64,000 bases of DNA. It comes from an uncultured Oscillospiraceae bacterium. Its GTDB lineage: Bacteria > Bacillota > Clostridia > Oscillospirales > JAAYXM01. Location of the stretch: assembly GCA_934646115.1 (NCBI GenBank), contig CAKUEM010000004.1, positions 1-64,000 on the forward strand, read 5' to 3'. Position 1 is the first letter of the stretch. Each line of letters begins with the position of its first letter. The position numbers and the translations under genes were made by a program. Shown here piece by piece: positions 25,125 to 33,199 of the stretch. Under the pieces are notes generated by a model that saw only the letters and a program-made list of their open reading frames with translations, ran no database searches and was not told the origin of the DNA.

Positions 25125-25331
25125 CTACCTTTCTACTGTAATTACCACGTCGGGACACATGGTTGCGCACATAGCGCAGCCGATGCATGCGCCCTGATCG
25201 ATGATCTGCGCGGGGTTATAGCCCTTTTTGTTGATTTTATCCTGCGCCATTACCAGGATCTTTTTGGGGCAGGCATTGACGCAAAGCCCACAACCCTTAC
25301 ATTCATCTTCGCGGAATGTAACCTTAGCCAT
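25125..25331 (-). CDS. 2-oxoacid:ferredoxin oxidoreductase, delta subunit (2x[4Fe-4S] ferredoxin)
   Basis: A 68-residue protein with two CxxCxxCxxxCP clusters, CKGCGLCVNACP and CIGCAMCATMCP, each able to hold a [4Fe-4S] centre that relays electrons from the TPP site to soluble ferredoxin. It is the first core gene of the KOR operon; an ATPase gene lies 84 nt upstream on the same strand. Confidence 0.92.
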   Translation of the reverse strand: MAKVTFREDECKGCGLCVNACPKKILVMAQDKINKKGYNPAQIIDQGACIGCAMCATMCPDVVITVER

Positions 25332-25415
25332 AACAAAAACCTCCTTTTATCCTATCCGAAAGGCAATGCCTTTGCTCGAACGAGCCCGCGAGATCGCGGC
25401 GGGAGTTTACAAAAA

Positions 25416-26078
25416 TCAAAGCTGCCAAACGTCTTTTTCCATCACATCGATCGCAAACGGATGCGGAAGCCGCGGCGGCTCAAGCTTGTGACTATAGCTT
25501 GTCATCACAAGCGGAAGCCCGGTCAGCTCGCTCACATGCTGCGCGAAAGCCCCGGTCTCTTCCACCGTGGCGCGCGTGGTCTCGCGCCCTAGATTGCTGT
25601 TGTTCACCAGCCCGGTAAAGCGGACATGGCAGGCGTCCTCGATCTCGCGGCGGATTTCCAGAACCTGCTCCGGCGTGCGTGTATCCGGCCGATATTGGTT
25701 TAAAACCATAAGCATATCATATTCCGCCGGGTCAGAAAGAAATTCCGCAAAACGCCCGAGCGCATAGGCGCCGCGGTCGTCCCCGCCCAGGTCGATGACC
25801 GAATAGGCAGGCGAGTGCGCGAACACGGAATAGGCCTCTGCCGGGATCGATGGCAGATCCACATTTGAGTTCGCAAACGGTGAGGAAATAAAGCGAATGC
25901 CCGCGGCTTCAAGCGCCGCCTGGCTGTCTTTCGACCGGAAATAGGGATTTACGATATCCAGGTCGCAGATCGAGCAATCGCGCCCCTGCTTTTTGTGATA
26001 GAAGGCGAGGTTGACCGCAAGGTTCGTTTTTCCGCTGCCGTAATGCCCTGCGAAAATCGTGATTTTTTTAAACTGCAA
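25416..26078 (-). CDS. MinD/CobQ-like P-loop ATPase, function unknown
   Basis: A 220-residue protein with a Walker A GHYGSGKTNLAVNLA at the N-terminus, a CDLDIVNPYFRSKD segment in the place of the MinD/ParA Walker A', and a Walker B-like VIDLGGDDRGA. The deviant Walker A lysine signature typical of MinD/ParA (KGGxxK[ST]) is not obvious. The start is TTG at 26078, 9 nt downstream of AAGGAGG. It precedes the KOR subunits in the same direction with a TTGCAA/TATGAT promoter, so it is probably co-transcribed; it could be a maturation or regulation factor for the oxidoreductase, but this is inferred from position only. Confidence 0.65.
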   Translation of the reverse strand: MQFKKITIFAGHYGSGKTNLAVNLAFYHKKQGRDCSICDLDIVNPYFRSKDSQAALEAAGIRFISSPFANSNVDLPSIPAEAYSVFAHSPAYSVIDLGGDDRGAYALGRFAEFLSDPAEYDMLMVLNQYRPDTRTPEQVLEIRREIEDACHVRFTGLVNNSNLGRETTRATVEETGAFAQHVSELTGLPLVMTSYSHKLEPPRLPHPFAIDVMEKDVWQL

Positions 26079-26114
26079 GTCACGCCGCCTCCTTATAATT
26101 TGGGATTATACATT

Positions 26115-26143
26115 ATCATATCACCGAAGCGAGCGTATTGCAA
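26115..26143 (-). promoter_or_regulatory. Promoter of the ATPase-KOR operon
   Basis: TTGCAA (26138-26143), 17-nt spacer, TATGAT (26115-26120) on the minus strand, about 40 nt before the TTG start. A second TATAAT-like box lies a few bases downstream but lacks a matching -35. Confidence 0.5.
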
Positions 26144-26261
26144 GGGCAATAATCTACTTGAAACAACAAAATTCGCGCAATATTTTGTGAAAAACGTCAT
26201 GACGCGCGGTCAAAAAAGAGAAAAGAGGGAAAGTTTGGCATGACGCGCGCAAAATGCGCGC

Positions 26262-26302
26262 AAAAAAACCAGAGCCGAAGCACACGTCATCAGCTCTGGT
26301 TT
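26262..26302 (-). terminator. Terminator of spo0A
   Basis: A 10-bp stem (26266-26275 with 26293-26302) with a 17-nt loop, followed on the minus strand by a T-tract, 40 nt beyond the spo0A stop. Confidence 0.75.
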
Positions 26303-26342
26303 TAAAATGCTTGAAGCATGCAGATACTAACGGCGGAGCGGC

Positions 26343-27122
26343 TTAGCCCGCCACGCGCTGCTTATACTGCAAATGCAGCTTATCGGCGATCATCGCGATG
26401 AATTCAGAATTCGTCGGCTTGCCCTTGGTGTTTGAGACCGTGTAGCCGAAGAAGCTGTTGAGCGTGTCGATGTCGCCGCGATTCCACGCGGTTTCGATCG
26501 CATGGCGAATGGCGCGCTCCACGCGCGAGCTGGTCGTTCCGAATTTTTTCGCAACGGAGGGATAGAGAACCTTTGTGATCGCGTTGATCACTTCCATATC
26601 TTCCACAGCCATCATGATCGCTTCGCGGACATAATGATAGCCTTTGATATGCGCAGGAACACCCACTTCGTGAATAATATTTGTTACAGCGAGCTTAAGC
26701 GCGGCGCGCTGCTCATCTGCAAATTTTTCCTGCGGGGTAAAACGTTCGCTGTAAAACGTGCGGATCCGGTGGATCAGCGCGTCTAACGAAAACGGCTTGA
26801 TCAAAAAATAAGTCACGCCAAGCGTGTTCGCCTCTGCGATCAGCGACTCATTGGCAAACGAAGAGATCATGAAAAACAACGGTCGCTTCGGAAGCTCCAT
26901 CGCATTGACCGCCTGCATGACGCCAAGCCCGTCTAACTGCGGCAGAATGTTGTTTAAGATCACAACGTCCGGCGTGTCAGAGGCGATACGCTCTACCAGC
27001 TCGTTGCCGTCAGAAACCGTGGCGGTCACTTCAAAGTCCGCCTCCTCAAGCAAACGGTCAGAAATCAATGTGCGAAAATCAAGGTTATCATCGGCTACAA
27101 TGGTTCTGATTAAAGTGTTCAT
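26343..27122 (-). CDS. spo0A: Spo0A-type sporulation master regulator with Asn at the phosphoacceptor site
   Basis: A 259-residue response regulator with an N-terminal receiver (about 1-120) and the C-terminal Spo0A DNA-binding domain (about 150-259: HEVGVPAHIKGYHYVREAI, TSSRVERAIRHAIETAWNRG and the conserved GYTVSNTKGKPTNSEFI). The receiver keeps the acidic pair Asp11/Asp12, Ser87 in the Ser/Thr position and Lys109. The residue aligning with Asp56 of Bacillus subtilis is Asn57: VVILNNILPQLDG against VLVLDIIMPHLDG. Both codons of the NN pair are AAC. If correct, the protein cannot be phosphorylated in the usual way. Gene order spoIVB-spo0A is normal. The start at 27122 follows GGAGGG; an upstream ATG at 27134 lacks a ribosome site. 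The gene is otherwise intact, so it looks like a working variant, not decay. Confidence 0.93.
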   Translation of the reverse strand: MNTLIRTIVADDNLDFRTLISDRLLEEADFEVTATVSDGNELVERIASDTPDVVILNNILPQLDGLGVMQAVNAMELPKRPLFFMISSFANESLIAEANTLGVTYFLIKPFSLDALIHRIRTFYSERFTPQEKFADEQRAALKLAVTNIIHEVGVPAHIKGYHYVREAIMMAVEDMEVINAITKVLYPSVAKKFGTTSSRVERAIRHAIETAWNRGDIDTLNSFFGYTVSNTKGKPTNSEFIAMIADKLHLQYKQRVAG

Positions 27123-27173
27123 ATGTCCCTCCAAAAATATAACTGTAAAAATATGGGTAATCTCGATGTGATT

Positions 27174-27202
27174 AATTTACCATAAAATCTCAGAAAATGC
27201 AA
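27174..27202 (-). promoter_or_regulatory. Possible vegetative promoter of spo0A
   Basis: TTGCAT (27197-27202), 17-nt spacer, TAAATT (27174-27179) on the minus strand, about 50 nt upstream of the start. A sigma-H promoter or clear 0A boxes could not be read in this gap. Confidence 0.4.
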
Positions 27203-27276
27203 CAACTTTTTGGAAAATATTTCAAATAATTTACAAAGGGATTGCGCGCCGAAAAAAATATTTGAAAAAGCATGCG

Positions 27277-27318
27277 AAAAAACAGGAGATCCGCCGAATG
27301 CTGTCACACCCGGCGGAT
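27277..27318 (-). terminator. Terminator-like hairpin between spoIVB and spo0A
   Basis: An 8-bp perfect stem (27289-27296 with 27311-27318) and a T-run 5 nt after it on the minus strand. It would separate spoIVB from spo0A transcription. Confidence 0.55.
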
Positions 27319-27410
27319 ACGAAAAAATCACAGCGCTGCACACAGGAAACCGGCGCAGACGGGGAATGCCGGGGCTACGGCGAAGCCATTATCACGAACA
27401 TATGATTATA

Positions 27411-28457
27411 TTATGCCACACTTTTATATATTTTGTCAAATGCTGTCGAAATCATATGGTCGATAAAGATGCCGTAGCCCTTCTGCGGGTCGTTGACCAG
27501 AACGTGCGTCACCGCGCCGACAAGCTTTCCGTTTTGAAGGATCGGCGAGCCGCTCATGCCCTGCACGATGCCGCCCGTTTTTGCGATCAGGCGCTCATCG
27601 GTGACGCGGATGAGCATATTTTTGGTTTCGCCAGACTCTTCTGGATAAATTTTTGTAATTTCAATTTGATATTCTTCCACATGGTCGCCCTCGATATTGG
27701 ACAAAATAACGGCAGGACCGGTCTTTATTTCATTTCGCGCGGCGATCGGAACGGCGCTTTTTTCAAACTGCGGAAGCGCCGCCTCTGTTTGACCAAAAAT
27801 TCCGCTTTCCGTGTTGGCGGAAAGCGTGCCGTAGTCCTCGCGCAGGTTATAATCGCCCACCAGCTCGCCCGGTGCGCCCGCCGCGCCCTTCTTCACATCC
27901 GTCACGCGCGATTCCATCACAGACCCATGCCCGAACGGGATGAGCAGGTTGGAATCCGTATCGCACACGCCGTGCCCCAGCGCGCCGAAAATGTGATGCT
28001 CCGGGTCATAGAACGTGATTGTTCCGATGCCGGCCATGCTGTCGCGGATCCAAAGCCCGAGCTTGCAGTCGCCCTGCGTATCACGCACCGGGGAAACCGT
28101 AACGCTGCGTTCCTTCTGCTCGTGCAGCACGGTGAGAACAAGCGGCTTTTCGCCGTTTTTGAGCAGGCATTCGCGAAAATTTTCGTTGCTTTGCACCGGG
28201 GTATCATTGATTTTTGTAATCACGTCGCCCGGCGCAATGCCGGCGTCGGCAGCGGGGCTTTTCTGCCCTTGCCCGGTCTCGATCGGCGTGACTCCCGCCA
28301 CGACAACGCCGGAGGAATAAAGCTTGATCCCGGTCGTGTGACCGATCGGAACGACCTGCTTGATGTCAGAGGCTTGCAGCGCAAGTGCAGGCGTGCTGAC
28401 GCCTGCGAAAAAAAGAATTGCGAGAAAAAGGGAGATTCCTTTGTTTCTTTTTAGCAT
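27411..28457 (-). CDS. spoIVB: SpoIVB serine peptidase
   Basis: A 348-residue S55 peptidase made in the forespore and secreted into the intermembrane space, where it cuts SpoIVFA and so triggers pro-sigma-K processing in the mother cell. An N-terminal signal/anchor (about 6-27) is followed by a PDZ domain (about 60-130, with GIAPGDVITKINDTPV) and the peptidase domain: His in FGALGHGVCDTD, Ser in GGIVQGMSGSPI, and an Asp further on. The start has AAAGGAG at 7-nt spacing. Upstream of spo0A as in most Clostridia. Confidence 0.93.
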   Translation of the reverse strand: MLKRNKGISLFLAILFFAGVSTPALALQASDIKQVVPIGHTTGIKLYSSGVVVAGVTPIETGQGQKSPAADAGIAPGDVITKINDTPVQSNENFRECLLKNGEKPLVLTVLHEQKERSVTVSPVRDTQGDCKLGLWIRDSMAGIGTITFYDPEHHIFGALGHGVCDTDSNLLIPFGHGSVMESRVTDVKKGAAGAPGELVGDYNLREDYGTLSANTESGIFGQTEAALPQFEKSAVPIAARNEIKTGPAVILSNIEGDHVEEYQIEITKIYPEESGETKNMLIRVTDERLIAKTGGIVQGMSGSPILQNGKLVGAVTHVLVNDPQKGYGIFIDHMISTAFDKIYKSVA

Positions 28458-28685
28458 GCGATCACTCCTTTCTGAATCGCCCGCTTTTACTATGCGCAAT
28501 GCGCGGCGAATTAGTGACGCCCGGATGTGACAAATGCTGACTTCGCTTCCTATGCAAGCAGTATAGCGCCGCGCCGGCGCTGGCTGCGAAGTTTATACAT
28601 GAGATTTTTGCGCCGCATGCCGCAGATTTCCAATTTTTAGAGGGGGTTTCAGGAAACGCTTTTGCGCGCATCGCGGCAAATAAAG

Positions 28686-28721
28686 CAAAAAGCGGAGAGG
28701 GGAAATTTCCCTCTCCGCTTT
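28686..28721 (-). terminator. Terminator of the perR-rubrerythrin-rubredoxin operon
   Basis: A 13-bp perfect stem (28689-28701 with 28709-28721), followed on the minus strand by T residues, 11 nt after the rubredoxin stop. Confidence 0.85.
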
Positions 28722-28731
28722 GGCTTCAAAG

Positions 28732-28890
28732 CTATGATTCTGCGGGATAAAACGCATCCTTGCCCAGGCCGCAGGTCGGGCAGAGCCAATCCTCGGGCAC
28801 ATCCTCCCAGGCTGTACCGGGCGCAACGCCGTTTTCCGGATCGCCCAGAGCGGGGTCATACACATAGCCGCAGGGGCATTCATATTTCAT
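28732..28890 (-). CDS. Rubredoxin (52 residues)
   Basis: A small electron carrier read directly on the minus strand. It has the usual rubredoxin core: GYVYDPALGDPENGVAPGT, a WEDVPEDW segment and CPTCGLGKDAF. The second knuckle is the regular C-x-x-C. The first is C5-P-C7-G, one residue shorter than the standard C-x-x-C-G. It starts 16 nt after the rubrerythrin stop with a GAGGTG site and passes electrons to rubrerythrin in peroxide reduction. Fewer than 60 residues, so easily missed. Confidence 0.9.
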   Translation of the reverse strand: MKYECPCGYVYDPALGDPENGVAPGTAWEDVPEDWLCPTCGLGKDAFYPAES

Positions 28891-28906
28891 CAGTCACACC
28901 TCTTTC

Positions 28907-29455
28907 TTATTTGCCGAAATAGCGCGCAAGCAGCCCTTCAAAGCCGCGACCGTGGCGCGCCTCGTCCTTTGCCATTTCATGCACGGTATCATGGATCGCG
29001 TCTAAATTCAGCGCCTTGGCGCGCTTTGCGAGCTGAAGCTTGCCATCGCATGCGCCGTTCTCCGCCGCCGCGCGCAGCTCCAGATTTTTTTTGGTCGAAT
29101 CGGTCACGACCTCGCCCAAAAGCTCTGCAAATTTCGCGGCATGCTCTGCCTCCTCAAATGCATAGCGCTTATACGCCTCGGCGATCTCCGGATAGCCCTC
29201 GCGGTCCGCAACGCGGCTCATCGCAAGATACATGCCGACTTCGGTGCACTCGCCGTTAAAGTTCATGCGCAGACCCTCGAGGATCTCCTCGTCAACGCCC
29301 TGCGCAACGCCTACGCGATGCTCATCGGCATACACGGTCGCGCCTGCCGCCTGCTCCACGAATTTGGAAGCCGGCGCGTTGCACAGCGGGCAGGAAGCGG
29401 GCGGCTCGTTGCCCTCATGGACATAACCACATACGGAACATACAAACTTTTTCAT
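28907..29455 (-). CDS. Reverse-type rubrerythrin
   Basis: A 182-residue peroxide-reducing protein whose order is reversed compared with classical rubrerythrin: a rubredoxin domain comes first (CSVCGYVHEG and CPLCNAP within the first 30 residues), then a ferritin-like diiron domain (NFNGECTEVGMY, FEEAEHAAKFAE, and KDEARHGRGFE with the paired E-x-x-H ligands). Clostridial reverse rubrerythrins act as NADH-linked peroxide and oxygen reductases. It stands between perR and rubredoxin with 20 and 16-nt gaps, so peroxide would induce all three. Confidence 0.92.
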   Translation of the reverse strand: MKKFVCSVCGYVHEGNEPPASCPLCNAPASKFVEQAAGATVYADEHRVGVAQGVDEEILEGLRMNFNGECTEVGMYLAMSRVADREGYPEIAEAYKRYAFEEAEHAAKFAELLGEVVTDSTKKNLELRAAAENGACDGKLQLAKRAKALNLDAIHDTVHEMAKDEARHGRGFEGLLARYFGK

Positions 29456-29475
29456 AATAAATTTCCTCCTAAAAA

Positions 29476-29871
29476 TTATTTTTTATCCTTACAGTTCGCG
29501 CAGCGCCCCCAAAAGGTGATGTCATAATGCTCGGCCGATACGCTGTACTGCTCGTTAACTTCCTGACACATCGTGCCGCCCGCCGCGGCCACATCGACGT
29601 CGATCACCGCGTGACACACGCGGCATACAAAATGCGGGTGCGGGGCAACCGTCCCGTCTAACCGCTCATGCCCATCCACCACGCCGACGGAGATGGCAAG
29701 TCCGTCCTCCTTGAGCTGCGCAAGGTTTCGATAAACCGTTGCCAGGCTCAGGTTCGGATAGGTCTCCCGCGCCTTTTCGCACACCCACTCGGCGGTCGGG
29801 TGCGTTTTGGTGGAGCGAAGCGCCTGTAAAATCGCCTCGCGTTTACAGCTGAAATTTCGTTTTGTAATCAT
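29476..29871 (-). CDS. perR: Fur-family peroxide regulator, PerR-like
   Basis: A 131-residue repressor with a winged-helix domain (SLATVYRNLAQLKEDGL) and a metal-binding dimerisation domain. Structural zinc cysteines are CRVC and CANC. The PerR sensor set is present: His in KTHPTAEW, Asp in ERLDG (position of Asp85), the H-P-H pair (His91/His93) and Asp in VIDVD (Asp104). Fur and Zur differ at the Asp85 site, so PerR is favoured. It heads an operon with rubrerythrin and rubredoxin and probably represses itself. Confidence 0.88.
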   Translation of the reverse strand: MITKRNFSCKREAILQALRSTKTHPTAEWVCEKARETYPNLSLATVYRNLAQLKEDGLAISVGVVDGHERLDGTVAPHPHFVCRVCHAVIDVDVAAAGGTMCQEVNEQYSVSAEHYDITFWGRCANCKDKK

Positions 29872-29889
29872 GTGCTTTCTCCAAAAATA

Positions 29890-29942
29890 GTAATCATTCC
29901 TGATTTCGAGATTATGATACCACCGTTCCGCCGCGCTGTCAA
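29890..29942 (-). promoter_or_regulatory. perR operon promoter and possible PerR operator
   Basis: TTGACA (29937-29942), 17-nt spacer, TATCAT (29914-29919) on the minus strand. Just downstream is an AT-rich stretch with TAATC and GATTA half-sites (about 29890-29913), the expected place for a PerR box, though it matches the TTATAAT-N-ATTATAA consensus only loosely. Confidence 0.6.
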
Positions 29943-30144
29943 GTGTTTTTTTTAAAAAATTTTTTTGGCGCGCCGAAAGTGCGGAAAAAACGCAAGAAAA
30001 GTATGGGAATCGCGGCGCGGTTGTGTTATAATAAATTAAAAAGAATGTGCTGCTGATAAAAAATGCCCGCAGGGCGGGATATCACATAGAACAAAGCGGA
30101 ACCAATGCCGTGGTGTGCCGCGGTGTAGAGGACGGTGGGGACAG

Positions 30145-32283
30145 ATGTCAAAAAAGAAAAAACCATGGAATCACGAGGATTTGATTTCTCAGGACATGGA
30201 GGAGGACCTTCAGCTGGAGGATTTTACGCTGGAGGACGTGCTGGCTGAGTTTGGCGAAAAGCGCAAGCCGCTGCAGGCGATCGCCGCGGAGGAGTTTGAC
30301 CTCGGCGCGTTTGAGACGCTTTATGAGGAAAGGAATGCGGAAGCGCCAAAGGCGACCGCGAAGCCTGCGGAAGAAAAGAAGAGGGCCCCGGCGCAAAAAA
30401 GCGAGCAGGCGCCGCCCAAAGCGTCCGTCAGGCAGGAGGAGGCTGCGCGCCCCGCGCCGAAGCCTGCAATAGCAAAGCAGGACGAGGAAACGCCGCGGAC
30501 CGTGCACGCAGTGTCCGCCAAACAGCAGGAGAATGCGCCGCACCATACCGCGCGCTTAGACGAGACGTTGCGCCTCAATGAGTTTTTTGAGAGCGAGGAG
30601 GATTATGACGAGCCGATCGAGGAAGAGGAATATGAGCCGGAGCAGCCGGGCGCCTATGTCAAGCGAAACGCGCTGCATGTGCGAAATATGGCGATCCGCT
30701 CTGTGTTTGCGTTTCTGCTCTGCCTGCCTGCCTGCTATTTGACATTTGCGCAGAATCTCGGAATCCCCGTTCCGGGCTTTATTTCCTGGGCGGAGCATCC
30801 GTTTCGCTTTTTGCTGCTTCTTGCTGGGCTGCAGCTGATCGCGGTTGCGCTGCATCTGCGCATGATCGCGCGCGGGCTGAAAAATCTGTTTTGCTTCCGC
30901 GCGGATCTGTTTTCTGTGCTCAGCGCCTCCACAGTCGCCACGCTGCTGCACGCGGGCTATATGATGCTTGTGCGTGATGCGCGGCACACGCCGCCGTATT
31001 GCGCGGTCAATATCGTGCTGCTGTTTTTCGCGGGGCTTGGGCTGTATCTGCGCGATTCCGCGCGCCTGCGCGCCTGCAAAACGGCAAGCAGCTCGAAAGA
31101 GCCGCTCGGCGTGTTCATCTCTGAGTGTGACACGCGGATCAATTTGATCAAGCACCCGGTCAGCGAGACCGAGCCGTTTACAAAATACGTGCAAATGCCG
31201 GACGGCGCCGAGCGGTTTTGGAGCTATCTTGCGCCCATCCTTCTGATCGGCGCGCTGGTTTTTGCGGGCATCTCGTCCTTCGGGCGGCACGATGCGGGGC
31301 GCTTTTTCTGGGCATTTTCTGCGATTTTATCCGTGTCTGCGCCGTTTTTCCTGCTGCTTTGCTATCCGCTTCCGTTTTCAAAAATCACGCGGCGGCTCTC
31401 ACAGCTGGGCGCGGCGCTTGCCGGGTGGTATGCGGCGTTCTCGCTCTCCGGCGAGCGGAATTTGATCATCCGCGATGTGGATCTGTTCCCGAAGGGGAGC
31501 ATTACGCTGCACGGGCTGAAGGTGTTTAATAATCATTCTCTGGAAAAGTCGGTCAGCTATACGACCAGTATTTTAAATGAGTCGAAAAGCGGGCTTGCCC
31601 CGGTGTTTGCCGAGCTTTTGAAAAGCCAATACGGTAAGTGCGAGCGCGTGTATCACCTGCTGCATCACGAGTCCGGCGGGATGGAGGCGGACGTCTGCGG
31701 CGACCATGTTCTGCTTGGCACGGCGGCATTTCTGCTGCGCATGGGCGTGCGTATTCCCGAGCAGGCAAACGCGAAAAGCGCGATGTATCTCGCGGTGAAC
31801 GGCTCGCTTGCGGCGCTGTTTAATTTGCAGTATAAATTACCGAATGACGTGCGGCTCAGCCTGGAAAACGTGGTGCGCAGCCGGGTGAAACCGGTCATGG
31901 CGACGATCGATTGCAACCAGAACCCGATCATGATCGAGCATGCGCTGCGCGTGCGTGCCGGCGCGATCGAATATCCGCATATCGAAGAGCGGCTGGCGCT
32001 CGCTGCGGACGATCAGTTTTTGGAATATGACCCGAGCGCGATGATCGCGCGCGCAGGGCTTACCCCGTTTGCAAGCGCGGTGCTCGGTGCGCGCCGCCTG
32101 CGCCGGGTCACGATCCGCAACGTGGTGCTGTCCACGGTATGCGCGGTGATCGGGATGCTTTTGATGTTTTATATCACGTTCGCCGGAAGCTATGAATCGG
32201 GCGCGGCGTATAATGTGCTGCTTTACCAGCTGCTGTGGACGCTTCCGGTCTGGCTGCTGTCCATGCGCAGCGGCGCAAATTAA
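30145..32283 (+). CDS. Degenerate P-type ATPase-like membrane protein
   Basis: A 712-residue protein. Residues 1-165 are hydrophilic and charged (Lys/Glu/Ala/Pro rich, low complexity). From about 175 there are paired membrane helices at roughly 180-260 and 270-310, then 365-420, then a soluble domain and two C-terminal helices (about 655-705). The layout and residues recall the heavy-metal P-type ATPases. A cytoplasmic loop ends in NLIIRDVDLFPKGSITLHG, where an ATPase would carry the phosphorylated DKTGTLT. A later VKPVMATIDCNQNP stands where the TGDN hinge motif belongs. Neither catalytic motif survives, so ion pumping by the normal cycle is unlikely. The start has a weak GGTGGGGA site. A TATAAT-like box lies at 30027-30032. 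It heads the run into era-recO-mutS2, 17 nt before era. I do not recognise a named family; a structural or regulatory membrane role is a guess. Confidence 0.55.
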   Translation: MSKKKKPWNHEDLISQDMEEDLQLEDFTLEDVLAEFGEKRKPLQAIAAEEFDLGAFETLYEERNAEAPKATAKPAEEKKRAPAQKSEQAPPKASVRQEEAARPAPKPAIAKQDEETPRTVHAVSAKQQENAPHHTARLDETLRLNEFFESEEDYDEPIEEEEYEPEQPGAYVKRNALHVRNMAIRSVFAFLLCLPACYLTFAQNLGIPVPGFISWAEHPFRFLLLLAGLQLIAVALHLRMIARGLKNLFCFRADLFSVLSASTVATLLHAGYMMLVRDARHTPPYCAVNIVLLFFAGLGLYLRDSARLRACKTASSSKEPLGVFISECDTRINLIKHPVSETEPFTKYVQMPDGAERFWSYLAPILLIGALVFAGISSFGRHDAGRFFWAFSAILSVSAPFFLLLCYPLPFSKITRRLSQLGAALAGWYAAFSLSGERNLIIRDVDLFPKGSITLHGLKVFNNHSLEKSVSYTTSILNESKSGLAPVFAELLKSQYGKCERVYHLLHHESGGMEADVCGDHVLLGTAAFLLRMGVRIPEQANAKSAMYLAVNGSLAALFNLQYKLPNDVRLSLENVVRSRVKPVMATIDCNQNPIMIEHALRVRAGAIEYPHIEERLALAADDQFLEYDPSAMIARAGLTPFASAVLGARRLRRVTIRNVVLSTVCAVIGMLLMFYITFAGSYESGAAYNVLLYQLLWTLPVWLLSMRSGAN

Positions 32284-32300
32284 GAAAGGAACTTTTGCGG

Positions 32301-33188
32301 ATGAATATTAAAAAATCCGGCATGGTCGCGATCGTAGGGCGGCCGAATGTGGGAAAATCTACGCTGATCAACGCGCTTGCGGGCGAGAAGGTCGCGATCG
32401 TTTCCAATAAGCCGCAGACCACGCGCAACCGCATCTGCGGCGTGGTCAACCGCGATGACACGCAGTTTGTATTTATGGATACGCCGGGGCTGCATAAGCC
32501 GAAGAGCCAGCTCGGCGAATTTATGGTGCGCGTTGTGCGCGAATCGGTCGCGGATGTGGACGCGGCGCTTATGCTGGTCGCCCCGGTCGCAAAGCTCGGC
32601 GCGCCGGAGGAGGCGCTGCTCGCGCGCTTGGCGCAGGCGAAGATCCCGGTCGTGCTTGTGATCAATAAGATCGACACGGTCGCGCCGGAGGCGATTTTCC
32701 CCGTGATCGAGCTGTATCGCAGCCGCTTTTCGTTTCAGGCGATCATTCCGGTCTCGGCAAAAACCGGCGACGGAGTTTCGCTGATTTTAGATGAGCTGTC
32801 GCCGCTGATCCCGGAGGGACCGCAGCTGTTTCCGGAGGACATGGTCTCTGACCAGCCGGAGCGGCAGATGATCGCAGAGATCATCCGCGAGAAGATGCTG
32901 CTTCTGCTTGACCGCGAGGTGCCGCATGGCGTTGCGGTTGAGATCACGCAGTTTTCCGAGCGGGAGAATGGGATCATCGACGTGGGCGCAACGATTTTTT
33001 GCGAAAAAGAGAGCCATAAGGGCATTATTATCGGAAAGCGCGGCGCGATGCTGAAAAAGATCGGCGCGTCGGCGCGCGAGGAGATCGAGCGCTTTATGGG
33101 GACGCGCGTCTATCTGGAGACCTGGGTCAAGGTCAAAGAAAACTGGCGCGATAACAATGCGATGATCCGCAATTTCGGCTATGAATAA
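32301..33188 (+). CDS. era: GTPase Era
   Basis: A 295-residue essential GTPase that helps mature the 30S subunit by binding the 3' end of 16S rRNA. G1 is GRPNVGKSTLIN, G3 is DTPGLH, G4 is NKID, and the C-terminal KH domain has the GxxG-type loop IIIGKRGAMLKKIG. The ATG has an AAAGGA site; earlier in-frame codons belong to the preceding gene. It is followed by recO after 11 nt, as in many Firmicutes. Confidence 0.97.
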   Translation: MNIKKSGMVAIVGRPNVGKSTLINALAGEKVAIVSNKPQTTRNRICGVVNRDDTQFVFMDTPGLHKPKSQLGEFMVRVVRESVADVDAALMLVAPVAKLGAPEEALLARLAQAKIPVVLVINKIDTVAPEAIFPVIELYRSRFSFQAIIPVSAKTGDGVSLILDELSPLIPEGPQLFPEDMVSDQPERQMIAEIIREKMLLLLDREVPHGVAVEITQFSERENGIIDVGATIFCEKESHKGIIIGKRGAMLKKIGASAREEIERFMGTRVYLETWVKVKENWRDNNAMIRNFGYE

Positions 33189-33199
33189 GGTGTGAGACG

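Noticed and set aside
26198..26249. Two copies of CATGACGCGCG, 41 nt apart, between the ATPase and spo0A genes
   Set aside because: Short and GC-skewed; likely a chance repeat in a GC-rich genome, with no promoter relation.
27444..27450. A TGTCGAA 0A-box-like heptamer near spo0A
   Set aside because: It lies in the coding end of spoIVB, is isolated, and is not near a promoter.
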